This document shows positions 44,899 through 57,503 of a DNA stretch of 64,000 nt, piece after piece. The DNA comes from Isoetes taiwanensis (taxonomy: Eukaryota; Streptophyta; Lycopodiopsida; Isoetales; Isoetaceae). The translations under genes were made by a program, and so were the position numbers. Below the pieces are notes generated by a model. That model ran no database searches, was not told the origin of the DNA, and worked only from the letters and a program-made list of their open reading frames with translations. Where the stretch lies: assembly GCA_021234155.1 (NCBI GenBank), contig JAJEKV010000006.1:8089003-8153002 (forward strand), written 5' to 3'. Positions within the stretch are counted from its first letter, which is position 1. Every line of letters starts with the position of its first letter.

Positions 44899-47171
44899 AT
44901 GTCACGGGTATTTTTGTATTTTTTTGTTTATGGTCCAAGCTAGTTAGCAGGCTTGCCTAACCCCTCTTACAACAATTCGTGGAATTCTAGGCTATCCACA
45001 TGCACTGCCACATCACCTAAATTTAATTTCCACCGTTAGATTCATTAATTTTAGCATCGACGAATTAGAAAATCACAAAAGCTCCAAAAAATTCTTGGAG
45101 CAGACTTTCTGTGGGAGATATTGTCTTCTACAACATCACTATAAATGGTTTCTTTTTTCATTCTTCAATCTTCAGTTCGGCTGCAAGTTGCTTGAAATCA
45201 CCACTTGAAACTATATTTTTGTTGTCTCTCTTTAGAGGTCAGGATAGGATTTTGTCGCTAGGTTCTGATTCATTTCTTGTGCTTTCAACCAGTCCTCTTA
45301 AGAGTCGTTTTAGGGCAGCAGTAAATTGTGTTGCATGGACGATGCCTCAACTTTTGATTTTCTTTCACTTGACTACATACTAACTACTTCTTCCTGCATA
45401 AGGAGGAGCAATGGGCCGTTGCTTGTTCTTTTATTTGGCCGGCTTGCAAAACCACCAGCAGATCTTGTACAAATATTCAAGATTTTGTACCAGAGTTTTG
45501 GGATGGAAATCATGCATCCAACAAGTTAAGGGGTAAAAGAGCTTCCGATCGCTCTTGCCTGTTCCTTGTACAGTTCTGAGATGAGCAACTAACTTCAGAG
45601 CTATGAGAGGATCATGCTTCCAAGCCCACCTCAGTAGATCTTTGCCCATATTCGGTCAGGCCCAAAGGATTATCATGATAATCTCTAGGCCCAGAGGATT
45701 ATCATGATAATCTCCAGACCTAGAAAGTTCTGTTATTTAACTCATTTTGAATAGACGGTTTATAACGGCCAGATCTTGATAAATTGCAAGACCTATGGTT
45801 TAAGGCATCTTAACCCTCTTTGGCTAGAGCTTTTCTTAGGATTACTTCAAACGGGCCTATTACAAGTAGGACGTTTGTAGCAAGTTTAAAAGTAGAATTG
45901 ACTTCTATCTATGTGTCTATTTGTCCCTTTGGTTTGATCTTTTGGCCTTAACTGCGACAATCAAATCGAAGATATAAAGCAGGTTTAGAAGTACATTTCT
46001 TGATCAAATTGGATGACATTCTCCTCACAAACATCGGAATTGGTATTCAATTAGCATCCCCTCAATCCCTCATATTGGCAAATGCCACATGACATCAAAC
46101 TGCACCACCAAGATTCAATTGTTATATTGTAATCTTTCTTCTAAGGTTGCCACAACTTTGGCCTACTGCATGTCATGATCATGTTATTTTGGAACATTAG
46201 ATTGGCTCAATGCCTTATGGCTGTCCATCTTGTCCTTTCAGTTACCAACGGCTCACAAGTTCGTGCATGCTTGCCATCTAGTCTTTAATGGCATCTGTCC
46301 TTTCTCCAAAAAGAATGATATGGTCTGGTATATACAAAGTGGTTTTGAACAAGCAAGTTGCAACGACATTGCCATGCTAGTATATCGTCAAAATTTTGCT
46401 TCAAGTGCATCATGACCAACTATAAGAAGAGAGATAGGCTCAAATATGTAGTTAATGTTTGGCCAAGCAAGTAACCCCATAACTATGTTATGTATTTGAC
46501 CAATGTTATTTATTCTCAACAATTTTTAAATACTATCGACTTAAAAAAGGGTGAAAAATGCAGGCCACTTGGTTAATTTTTCGTAGTGATTATTCTAGCA
46601 TCACAATATTAATTAGTAAATCTAGAAAGATTTGTCAAGCACCTACTTGTTCTAGAACGAAATCTAATGCGATAGCTAGCACTCAAGGTCATCGCAGTAA
46701 ATTCAACTGAAAAGTAGTAAGGAATATTACAGAGCTGATGCAAGAGCATATTATTGATCAATGACTATCACATAGCCTTCTAGATCTTTGGACTTACACC
46801 AGTTTTACCGTTGAATCTCATTTAGGGGCTAAATTAAATATTAAATGGGATGTTTATTGTGGTGGCGTGGCCATTGTACTTGATGAGTGGCATACTAAAC
46901 CATGGCTTGGTTTATGCATAATGCTTTTTGAGTTTGTTTGTTTCTTTGCCCTTATTCTATCATTCGATTATGATGTGCTTTTGTTTTATTTTGTTTTGTT
47001 GTTTTGACTAGGTGTTTAGATTACTTAGTTTTTTGTGACGGGGCCTTGTCTCCATGCATGCTCTGGTCCTGTTGTAAGACCCTAAATTGCCGTACCCAAA
47101 GTCATGGAGCAAATATCTTGTTGTGAAAGTGATCATGCATCATTGTAAAATTGGTGGGGGCCATTTCAGCC
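44899..47171. other. No gene recognised
   Basis: AT-rich DNA with short frames only. At 45,661-45,720 a palindromic word GATTATCATGATAATC is repeated with its flank (AGGCCCA...). The G-box-free motif group at 44,950-45,070 resembles 8700-8830. Confidence 0.4.
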
Positions 47172-47400
47172 ATGTACAGTAGTGGGGACAAGATCCATCT
47201 AGGTTTGTTTCCATCTAGTGCTTTACTAATTTAAGAGTCCTTATGTGGGTACATGCGTTGCTGCTTTGAGTCTTTGATGTATGAGCTATGTACAGCGGAG
47301 GGGATAGGATTCATCTGGGTGTGTTTCCATCGAGTGCTTTACTAATTTATGAGTCCTTTTGTGGGTGTGTGTATTGCTGCTTTGAGCCTTTGATGTATGA
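47172..47400 (+). repeat. Tandem duplication of about 115 bp
   Basis: Two units share TGTTTCCATC, AGTGCTTTACTAATTTA, GAGTCCTT and TTGCTGCTTTGAG, ending CTTTGATGTATGA. The flank looks like plant 3' UTR or intergenic DNA, with no associated exon. Confidence 0.85.
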
Positions 47401-47889
47401 TCTTGTTCTAGGGATTGACTAGTAAATTGCCCACCCTTGGTGGGCTTTACATGTGATTGTAGACAAAGATTGTTAAAAAAGCTTGGACAATGCTAAAAAA
47501 AACAATGTTTTTCTAATGCTCAATGTTTTTTCACCTTGGATATAGAACCATCCATTTTTATAGCATTGAATGAAGTTTCCAATGCATCATCACTTCATTT
47601 TTATGCGTTGCTATAAGCAATTTTAAAAATGTTGAAGATCATTCCAACTACATTAACTGTCATATCAAAATGATCTTATTGCTTGTATGCAATACCAATA
47701 ACATGCCAATTCATTGACATTGAATCATGCTCGTCGGCCAACATACAACATAATCTGTAATCGTGGTTACAAGTTGAAGCAACCCAAGAATCAAGTCTCG
47801 TGCATTGTTGTAGAAAAGGAGAAGCGTTTGCTTCATCTTACCTCCCGCTAATGCACTGATCTTTGTTTGTTGTGTCCATGAGGCTAATG

Positions 47890-47894
47890 CACTG
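47890..47894. repeat. Left CACTG target duplication of the Copia element
   Basis: CACTG precedes the TGATAGAAC start of the LTR and recurs at 58,761-58,765 after the CA end of the other LTR. Confidence 0.9.
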
Positions 47895-48252
47895 TGATAG
47901 AACTAGTGCCAAACCAGCACAAACCCCGCAAGATCAACTCAAGAGATAGAATAGAAGAACAAGAATAACTCTATTGAGAAAAGCAAATAGGAAATACAAT
48001 CTCTACTTCTAAGCATTGCATAGTACATAACGTACAACCAATATATACAACCGGTGAGACTAAAAATAGTAGTCTACTATTTAACCACCGTCCACTAATT
48101 ACGGCACTGATTTAGGGTCGGTGCTCAGTGCTGACAAAGTGCTACCTTCGGTACATTTCAAAGACCTTTCAAAGATCGATGTGCTAAGTCTTTGAACCAT
48201 CTTCTTTGTTTCAAAGCACATTATGCTTAGTCAACATATTTATATTCCAACA
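47895..48252 (-). repeat. Copia 3' LTR (358 bp)
   Basis: Begins TGATAGAACTAGTGCC and ends ATATTCCAACA in plus-strand reading. It matches the split copy at 52,652-52,748 and 58,507-58,760. The variant part around 48,155-48,215 (TTTCAAAGACC vs TTTCAGCACC) is the least conserved. Confidence 0.95.
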
Positions 48253-48266
48253 CTCTCCCTTAAATG
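48253..48266 (-). promoter_or_regulatory. Polypurine tract next to the 3' LTR
   Basis: On the minus strand the bases before the LTR read AAGGGAGAG, the usual primer site for plus-strand DNA synthesis. Confidence 0.75.
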
Positions 48267-48288
48267 TTGTTGACTAAGCAGAAGAAAA

Positions 48289-49535
48289 TCAGCTGAAACT
48301 AAGGTAATCCTTCTCTCCCTTCAGTTGCAATTGCTTCGTGCCCAAGCTCTCCTTCGCATTGACGAACTTAGATCCAACTAATGGTTTGGTAAAGCCATCA
48401 ACAAACTGATCATGTGAGGAGCAATGAACAAGTTGAGAAGATCCCATTTGGATCTGCTCACGGACAAAACACAAATGGGTGTCAAGGTGTTTTGTCTTTG
48501 GATGGTACTTAGCATCCTTGGCAAGATGGATGGTACTTGTATTGTCACACAATAGAACAGCCGAGGATGGAGGTACCTGCAGATCTGTCCACAAATGTTT
48601 AAGCCACAACAATTCCCGTGATCCCAACACCGAAAGTGCTTTGAATTACGCCTCCATGGTGTTGATTGACCTTTCGTAGGTTGTCTTTTGGACAACCAAC
48701 AAGACATTAGGCCCTATGAACGTGACCATCCTGTTGTGGACCTCCCCGCTATCATCAGCCGTTAGGATGATGCAGATCAACAAAGACTTTCAAATTTTGG
48801 AAATCGAGGACCCTCGATAAAAGAGACCTTCTGTGAAGTCCCCTTCAAATATGCGGTGATCTTTTTAGCGACCTTCGGCGATCGCTTGGGATTGCTCATG
48901 AATCTGCTCAGCACTCCCACATCAATAGAGATATCAGGTCTAGTGACTGTGAGATATATCAACGCCCCTACCAAGCTTCGATAGAGTGTGGAATCACACT
49001 CCTCTCCATCGAAATCAAGCTCACGCTTTGTGCCTGGATCAAAAGGACTTGCCACAGCCTTGCAATCTTGCATACGATACTACTGTAACATTTCTTTGAT
49101 ATATTTCTGCTGAGAAAGATAGATGCCATTTGAGTGCTGCCACACTTCTACACATAAATAGTAATGCATAAGGCCAAGGTCAGTCATCTCGAAGAACGAA
49201 GATAACTTTAGCTTCAATGTAGAAATCAGCACATCAGCATCTCCTGTGATGATCAAATCATCAACATACAAAACCACAATGCACATTCGGCCTTCATGTG
49301 ATTTGTAATAAAGATTAGGGTCTGCTGCACTTCTGCTGAACCCCTGCTCAAGAAAGAAAGCATTAATTTTCGCATGCCAACATCTTGGAGCCTGCTTCAA
49401 GCCATAAATGCTTTTCTTCAAATGACAAACCAGCTGCTCCTTCCCTTGAACAATAAATCCTGGAGGTTGAGTCATATAGACCTCTTCCTCCAAATCACCA
49501 TTTAAAAAAGCAGATTTAATGTCCATTTGAAACAT
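48289..49535 (-). pseudogene. Copia reverse transcriptase and RNase H, broken
   Basis: RT: FQMDIKSAFLNGDLEEEVYM, KKSIYGLKQAPRCWHAKINA, and the catalytic CIVVLYVDDLIITGDAD with the YVDD box. After a stop near 49,080 come YRSLVGALIYLTVTRPDIS and FMSNPKRSPKVAKKITAYLK. RNase H: SRELLWLKHLWTDLQVP, VLLCDNTSTIHLAKDAKYHP, KTKHLDTHLCFVREQI, DGFTKPLVGSKF. Breaks lie near 49,540, 49,078, 48,775 and 48,640. This is the standard Copia pol end, next to the 3' LTR. Confidence 0.93.
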
Positions 49536-49621
49536 TAGTCAACCTTTTATTACAGCAAGAGCTATAACTGATCTGACAGTGGAGGACATTCTGGCTACGG
49601 GAGCAAAGACTTCATCATAAT

Positions 49622-51378
49622 CTAAGCCTTTTTTTGTGTAAAACCTTTGGCTACAAGTCTAGCTTTGTGCTTTGACACTGTCCCATCAGCATGAAATTTG
49701 GTTCTAAACACCCATTTACAGCCAATAACTTGCTTATCAGCTGGAAGTTCAACCAATTCCCATGTGTCTTGCTTCAGCAATTGAGAGTATTCTTCTTCCA
49801 TTGCATGTTGCCACTGCGGATCACTAGCTGCTTCATGAAAGGTGTGTGGATCAACATGATCCTGGACCTTCGCCATTAAGGCAAGGTTACATGATCCATT
49901 AGACTTCTCCTGTTTCTCCATCGGACGTGCTGATCTCCTAGGTTCAACAACAGGAGGTATAGCAGGTGCTACAATAGGTGCTGTAACAGGTGCTGGATCA
50001 GGTGCTCTGCTGGACTCCTCGTGAAAGGAACCAACCTGATCATGGACCATAGGGCGAGCGGGATTGGGATCATCCCGTGCTACTACTTCAGGCAAATGTG
50101 AGTTCACTGGAGAAACCACAAGAGAGGGAGAGAAAGGTATACCAGCAGCTGCTATCAGATCTTCAACATCCAAGCTGCTGTCATTGTGAACTGCAGGAGA
50201 ATCACTCGAAGATATACCATCATATACAGCATCTTCAACGAACTGAACTGACCTGCTTACAATAACCTGCTTGTTGGAAGGATCATACAACTTGTAACCT
50301 TTTTGATTTTCTGGATACCCAATGAAGATGGCTTTGACAGCCCTGTCATACAACTTCCCATACTTTTTCAGCTTCTCAGCAGGTATGGAAGCATAAGCCA
50401 AGCATCCAAACACCCTCAAATGAGACACATCTGGTTTCATTCTCCAAAATGCTTCATAAGGAGTCACATTCTGGACTGCCTTAGTAGGCGACCTATTTGC
50501 CAAATATGCTGCTGTCATTACTGCCTCTCCCCAAAAAGATTCAGGCAGTTGCTTGTGACTCATCATAGATCTTGCCAAATCAAGCAAAGATCTATTCCTC
50601 CTTTCAGCTACACCATTTCGTGGATGAGCATAAGGAATGATTAACTGTCTTTCAATATCTTCTTCCATGAGAAACTCATCAAAGGCATTGGAAACATATT
50701 CATCTCCATTGTCACTTCTCAACTTTTTTATTACTAACCCTATCTGCTTTTCAACTGCTGCTTTGAAGGCCTTGAACTTGCCAAGCACCTCAGATTTGCA
50801 GTCAAAGTATACACCCAAGTGTATCTACTGAAATCATCAGTCAGGGTCAAGAAATATCTCTTTCCACCTAGTGAAACATCAGGCATATAGCACAAATCAG
50901 AATGCAGCAGCTCAAGAGGTTGAGTTGCTCGATGAATAGCTTGCTGTGCAAAAGGCTGTTGAGGTTGCTTTTCGAGATGGCACGCAGCACACTCAAGCTT
51001 GACACATTTCAGAGAGGGAATACCTGTAACCATCTTGTTCTTGTACAAAGCATGTACAACAGTGCCTCCAACATGACCAAAACGAGCATGCCACAGATGC
51101 TCAGCAGTCAAATCAGCACATACAAGACCATGTTCAGTCTTATGAACTGAACCATCAAAGATATACAAGCCATTCTGCAGCGTCCACTGTGCCATGAACC
51201 GCAAACTTTTCAAGTCAATTCCTTCAAGCGGATTCCTGCCCAGCAGATAGGCTTTATCATTTCCGAGAACAATGTGATGGCCTGCTTTATCAAATTCAGC
51301 AGCAGACATGATATTAGACTGTAATCTGGGAGCAAACATGACATTCCTCATCTTACTAACTACATCACGTCCATGCAA
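49622..51378 (-). pseudogene. Copia integrase and start of reverse transcriptase
   Basis: The pre-integrase zinc region has HLWHARFGHVGGTVVHALY and a CAAC pair (H-H-C-C). The core has ELLHSDLCYMPD (first Asp), KKLRSDNGDEYVSNAFDEFL (second Asp) and HPRNGVAERRNRSLLDLARS (Glu), followed by the C-terminal VFGCLAYASIPAEKLKKYG. A proline-rich linker leads to the RT start, QVIGCKWVFRTKFHADGTV. A frameshift near 50,800 separates the two integrase parts. All three catalytic residues are present. Confidence 0.93.
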
Positions 51379-51386
51379 TTGAAAAA

Positions 51387-52394
51387 CTACAATCCCTTTC
51401 CTGTGATAGGAAGAGAATATCCATCACCCATCTTCACATCACCTCCAGATCGAGGTTCAAGTTCAGAAAACACATCTGAATCTCCAATAAGATGAACCGT
51501 GGCTCCTGAGTTCAAAATCCAGTCCTTCTGTAGGGTGCTGGCTGCTGCTGCAAGATTCAGATATTCAGCATCAAAAGTGGCACATGCAACATCACTTGTC
51601 TCTCCCTTAGAGTTGACTGCCGTGCTTCTCGTGTCACTATCCTTTGAGCTTTTCTTCTCCTTCTTACAATTCGAATTATAGTGACCCTTTTCACCACAAT
51701 TCCAGCACTTGAACTCCTTGGATTTCTTACCATCAGACTTCATATTTTCTGACTTCTTAGAGTCTTTGCTATCAGCAAACTTCTTCTTGGTGTCAGCCCG
51801 AGAAGTAGACACAAAATTAGCATGGTCCACTCTCCCATCCCTTTGCTTCTGCACCAACTCCTCTTGTTGCAGTAGAATAGTTACTTTGGCTATATCAATC
51901 TTCTCCTCGTATCTAATCTTCGAAGAGATAATATTATACGAAGGAGGAAGACCAACCAAGATATCTTGAATCAGCTGTTTTTCCGACAGCACTCCACCAG
52001 CGGCCATGTAATCCAAGCGCCATTGCTTCATCTGAGTAAGGTATGCTGTGACAGATTTGAAATCACCTAATTGGGCATGTCTCATTTTGTTCTGGATCAG
52101 CATTTCAGTAGCCATACCCTTGCTGTCAAGAGACTTCTCCAAATGAGACCACATCTCCTTAAACTCAGTAAAATGGTTGATTTCATGACCAATTGTCTCT
52201 TCAGCCAACATTTTGACAAGAGCACAAGTTTTCTGGTTTGTCCTGCCAGCATCTGCTGACTTGGTGCTGATAAAGTCTTCATCAAACACCGCTCCCATGT
52301 CACTGAATATCAAATAATTCACCATGAACTTCTTCCAAACATGGTAATTATTATTAATGAGCTTTGCATTCTGTGAGAACTTGAATGGATCCAT
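51387..52394 (-). pseudogene. Copia gag and protease start
   Basis: 335 codons from MDPFKFSQNAKLINNNYHVW with the UBN2-type gag region (AVFDEDFISTKSADAG, HLEKSLDSKGMATEMLIQNK, ILVGLPPSYNIISSKIRYEE). A zinc knuckle CWNCGEKGHYNSNC sits at about residue 230. The protease begins DWILNSGATVHLIGDSDVFS: the usual active-site Asp of DSGA is Asn here, so the protease would be inactive. The frame stops at 51,387 just before the next block, which continues in another frame. Confidence 0.93.
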
Positions 52395-52638
52395 GAATTT
52401 CTCCTGTTTTCAGCAGCCAAAAAGATGGTTGAGAAAACGAATTTGTCACCAAACAAAGCAAGGTCTTGAAAAACTCGAATCTCACATCAGAACTTGCTGG
52501 AAAATCCGAATCACTCTCCCAAAACACTTCCTCCAGGCCAAAAAGCAAGAATCTTCTCCAATGCTGATCTCCTGAAAACAATGGCCAATCCAATTTGGAT
52601 GCTTCTCCAATAGCTTGCTCTATTCTTCTCTTAAGAAA

Positions 52639-52651
52639 GCGTCTGATACCA
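52639..52651 (-). promoter_or_regulatory. Copia primer-binding site (initiator-Met tRNA)
   Basis: On the minus strand TGGTATCAGACGC follows the CA end of the 5' LTR. It matches the tRNA-iMet 3' end except for one inserted or changed base. Confidence 0.85.
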
Positions 52652-52748
52652 TGATAGAACTAGTGCCAAACCAACACAAACCCCGCAAGATCAACTCAAG
52701 AGATAGAATAGAAGAACAAGAATAACTCTATTGAGAAAAGCAAATAGG
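52652..52748 (-). repeat. Copia 5' LTR, first piece
   Basis: 97 bases matching 47,895-47,992. The LTR is interrupted after GCAAATAGG and resumes at 58,507 (AAATACAATC). Confidence 0.93.
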
Positions 52749-55700
52749 TACGATTTATCTGCGTTTCGAGATAAGCAGATAAATCCGCTTCGTAAGGCTA
52801 GTTGATGTGTCCTTCTAGAGTATTTAAGTATGTCTCCTCCACCTTTGTTCTTATCAGCCGTTCTTGAGCCTCTCCTCCTTAGGACGCTTGTCCGTACGTG
52901 TAGATGCTTTCTTAGCAAGTATATCGTTCATGCGTTTTTACGTTTTTATCGATGGTCGGCTTTGCCGCCTCTTGACTGTGCCTGGGCGCATTGTATTTTT
53001 CTGTGGGTACTTTGTTCCTCCCGTTGCTTCTTTTGCATATGACATTCGTGCTTATTTTCAACTCCTCATAATCCGAGTAAAGAGCTGCTGGCAGGACTGT
53101 TTTTATTGTTTCCAATTATGTTGGTGTTCTTTCAACAGCCTTTACAATTCATAGCCTTGCCTCTACTAATTTTTTGTGTAGCTTAGGGTTTGCGGATTAC
53201 AACTGCAGGAAAGGGACCAGTCAATTTAAAATCCGTCAACGACGTCATCGCTGTACAAATTTTAAGAGATGGTTATGAGGTAAGTGCCAAGGATTTCGAT
53301 TTTCTACCTGTGTGAAAGGTCCATATGGCTTCAATCAATTTGAGTTTGTTCTCTAAAGGTTAGATTCCTATTTCTTTTCAAATAGCAAAGTAAGTTTTGG
53401 TTTTAGGCCACTATGTCGCTTTGTTGTCTAACCAAGATCGATCGGGCAACACTAATAGGTCTCACTGGACTTGGTGTCTTTCTTACATACTTGGGATAGC
53501 CTTTCTTCTATAGTAGTTCCATGGAGGTTATTTTCGTGCAGATTTCTTCTTGCCAGTGCATTTGGCCAAAGTGACACCTGCCACAGCTTGCCGTCATTTA
53601 TATATCTCAGAATTTTATAACGTTTTTTTTTGCTGGCTTCTAGTAATAGGTGTACAGTGTTTGCTCATTGTAATTTGCCTATGTAACATGCAGAGCTTTA
53701 TTTCATGTATAGCCTTCCATTTTGCTGAGAGCCGTCTGCGGCCACCTTAGATTTTGGAGTTCTTTTCATCACCATGCAAGCTAGCTAAATTTCGGAGTTC
53801 TTTTCACCATCGTCCAAGCTTTGGCTGGCCTTCTTTGGTTGCATAACTCTCTAGATTGGGTTCAAATTTATATGGCCTTGTTTCAGGTTTCTTGAACATA
53901 TTGCATGCAACTAGTCCGTGTTTCAGATTCGTATCTAGTCAAGCATTTATTAGGAGCTATTGTTCATATATAGAATCAAATTTTGCATCCATTGAGAGTT
54001 TCACACTATCGTCGTTGCTGTCAGAGCCCTTGTGGTTGTTGTTGTTGTCTGGTGCCTGTGTAATGCCAATCAGGTTCATTTACATCATAAGTCTTCTAGT
54101 TTGTGCCCTTATGTAGTTTGAGTTCTTAGTTTGCTAGTCCAAGTTTTTCCTTCTGTTAATGGATCATTTCCTCAGTTATGGCTATTTTTTTCCTGGTTGA
54201 GTTCATTTGGATCTTACATTTTGTATTTATAGCATATGACAGCATTTCTTTGTTGTCCAATATTTCTGGTCATGCTTAGCTTTCCCCTCATTATGTATAT
54301 CTCATTACCGCATATCTTTGTTGTCCAATTTTTCTTGTCATGCTTAGCTTTCCTCTCATTCTGAAGATCTCAATTTAGCTTGAGGTTATGGTGCTGTCAT
54401 AAATTTCAAGGACATCCAAGTCGTGGTCTGTTAGGTTCTCTTACAGATGCACATTATGAGAGGTTTATACACAGGTTTTTGAACGCCTGTGTGTTTGGCA
54501 AGATCCTTTAGTATGGTGTTTGAGGATGGCTTTATGTATTTCGGTAGCTGGTAATTGTCCACGGTATTTTAAATAGTTTTCTTTTCATGCTGGCGTGGTC
54601 ATCTCTGCAGTAGAAAACCATTTTATTTCTGATGTACTATCTACAACATGAACAACATGCTCCACTTTGACATGTTCCCAGGCCTGTTACTTTTTGTTGA
54701 TACACTCTTGAACTCGGCCAAGTTTGTTAATTTTGCATAAACATGGCTCCATTGGGAGTTTTTGTGACTTTGGACACTTTTATTTGAAATGGTGAATAAT
54801 GGTGATTGGGATTTTTCCGTTAGTCAGTTTTGCAAGTGGATAATTTTGCGGAGCGGATGTTTGTGGATGCTTCATTCATTTATGAATTTTCCAGCACATA
54901 ACTTGGTCTATGGTTTTTCCAGTAGCATTGAAAGTTTAGTTTCCAGCACTGCCAAATTTTGCAGTTACATCTCCATTTCTTGGATTGAGAGCTCTTTGAT
55001 CTTTTTCCAGTAAGTTTATTTTTACAGAAATATTGCTTCACATAGGAGGTTTTGTGAATCTGGATTTGGAAGTTTACTTCCCAGCTCTGTCAAACTTTGC
55101 AGTTACAATTCTCCATTTTCTGGATTGAGAGCACTTTGATCTTTTCCAGGTTTGTTTTTATAGAGACATTGTTCCATCTAAGCTCACGAACATAGATACA
55201 CGCTGTGGAGCAGATAGTGGATGTGCCAGTTGCCACAGTTTAGATTGTTATTAGGCACTGCTTGAATTAGGAGACTTTGTGGGCAATACTCGTTGATGTT
55301 TCATCTGTAGAGCATGGGCGGTGGTACGAGATGGTCCCATTGGCGCAGTGGCAGGTCGTGGTCACGTTCGGGACAATGCTCTTGCCACATGAGCAACAAT
55401 GTTGGTCGGGACAAGAGTTTCTGAGTTTCCCTTGGTGGATTTGTTTAAATACAATGGGGTATGTTCATTATGCCTGTACTTTATTCATTCCATGTGCGAC
55501 TCTTCCGTTTCCTATCGAACATTCATTTTGATTGACGTACTTTGCTTGGTTATTATGAGTTGTTTAGGTTTGTGCCAATGTACTTTTCATTTTTACCCAA
55601 CTGGTTTGATGATGACGTTCATATGTTTCTCTTCTATTCTCATGGTTTTAATGTTGGTATGTCGGGAGTGATAGTTGATAAGCCGTTAATTATTGGTCCG

Positions 55701-57503
55701 TTTTGGCTTGGATGCTTGAGCTAGTATTTATCTCATCAATTCTCACCTAAGAGTTTTTGCATTTGTGGACTCTGGGGCTAAGCCAACCCTCTTGCTCATA
55801 ATCTTGCTTGGTTTCTCATGATTTTGGATGCATGGGTCCTTAGTTGTTCACGCTGTCTTCTTGAAACACGTTGCCTTGGATTGCCAAATTCTTCACTCGG
55901 GATAGCTAAATTCTTCACTCGGGATAGCTGAGAGTTTACATGTTTTTATATTGTTCTCATTGTATCTGCCCTAGTAGGCCTTGGTGGAATATTTTTCTTG
56001 GTTGATTATAGCTGGGCTCATGACCATGCATTCTTTTAGTCTCGATATTGGCCACATTCTTGATAGAGCACAATCTAGTTAGAGTCTATAGTTATGTTAC
56101 TCGCTTCACGTCAAAGATTGAAGTTGGCATGCATAAGCTAGTAGCTGGTTCGGTTCTGTAGTAGCAAGACTTTTAATAGAGCAACTAGTTGTTGATAGGG
56201 TCCTAGCTTTTATGGTGGATCCATCTTTGTGCGACCTTGCAAGTTTTTGGAGGGGGCATTTTTAGCCGTGCGACTATACCTTTACCTCAACATGGCAATT
56301 TATTTTTAGTTCTAAAGCAGTTTTATTTGGTGATTTTGGTGACTTCGGGGTTCGCTTCTCTTACCAGAGAATGTGCATGACCAAGCTTGCAGCTTGAGTT
56401 CTAAGCTAGACAGAGTTTTGCACTCGGTTTGGTTTTTTGGCGTTTGCAAGTATCTTTGCCCTCTTTATGCCAAGTTGCCTTTTTTTGTGTGGTGATCTAG
56501 ATGCTTAGGGTTTGAGTTCTTTCCTTTTATGCTTGTATTGTTACTTACTTGTATAGGGTACGAGCTTTATGGTTTCTAAGCCTTTTATCTACTAATTGCA
56601 TTTTCTCCAACAATTTTCGTTTAGGTTTTAAGCTGTGGTGGTTGGTTGTATAGATGGTACTGGCTTTAATTGTGCAGTTGTGTATTCACGTCTCACGCAT
56701 TTACTTGCTTTTGTTGATCTAGTAGGTAGTTGAGTCTCCTCTTAATGCGCACACTTGTAAGTCCTGATTGCGTGTCTGGTTGCTTGCTTTTGCTTCTTAT
56801 GCTTTAGATTTGCTTTCTTCGAAGGATAAGAAGTATGAGTTTGTGTTCCCCTATGAATTTCATAGGCCGTTCTTATTTCTAAGTATAGTATTAGGCTTAT
56901 CTTTGATGCAATTTGGTTAGCATGCGTTAGGTGTAAGCAGATGTCTTAAGGTTTTATGTCTTTAGGATTGTATCCCTGAAGGACCTTGAATGCTTTGGCT
57001 TATGGATGTTACTTTGACTATGGTGGCTTTAAAGCTTTTATCTGAGCTCAATGTGTGGATCTTTGCTCCCAAACCCTTGCTCATTCGCATGTTGGATAAG
57101 CGCTTTATCTTTCTTGGTGTTGCTCGTCGTTTAAGTTGTCTTGGTCTCTGGATTGTGATCTCTTGCCTTCTTCTCTCTACCTCTTTTACATTAAGGTGAC
57201 ATTGTAGTCTTACCTTTCTTGCAAGCTCTTGTAGTTCTTCGTCTTGAGTACTTATTGATCTTCTAGACAGCCTTTGGACCGTAGCTTTCTTGCTTAGATT
57301 TGTGTCATCAGAGTTTTAAAGCTAGCGATTTGGTCTGTCCCCCCTATCTGCGTTGTCAAGGTTGGGCTAGGCATGTTGATTGTTGCCAAGCCTTGTAGAT
57401 GTAGTGATGTGGTCATTGTCTGATAGATTCTTCTGCTTTTTTCTGCCTCTTTTTTTCAGCATGGTGGTTGGTTTATGTTTGGAGTTCAACTAGGCTTTAG
57501 AAG
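52749..57503 (+). mobile_element. Unidentified inserted element, unit 1 (4755 bp)
   Basis: It starts TACGATTTATCTGC with a perfect 11 bp stem (GATTTATCTGC / GCAGATAAATC, 12-base loop) and ends GTTCAACTAGGCTTTAGAAG. Its first 145 bp and last 44 bp recur at the ends of unit 2, which follows immediately. There is no detectable target duplication at the Copia LTR junctions. The interior is T-rich on the plus strand with no coding frame of note, one exon-like stretch at 53,209-53,279, and local duplications (54,957-55,010 with 55,097-55,150; 55,886-55,930). The superfamily is unknown. A Helitron-type element is possible, but the ends do not match TC...CTRR. Confidence 0.75.
53209..53279 (+). pseudogene. 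Exon-like fragment captured in unit 1
   Basis: AACTGCAG precedes and GTAAGTGCC follows a 71 bp stretch encoding GKGPVNLKSVNDVIAVQILR and then DGYE. Canonical splice signals on both sides and protein-like composition suggest a host gene exon carried by the element. I do not recognise the protein. Confidence 0.4.
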
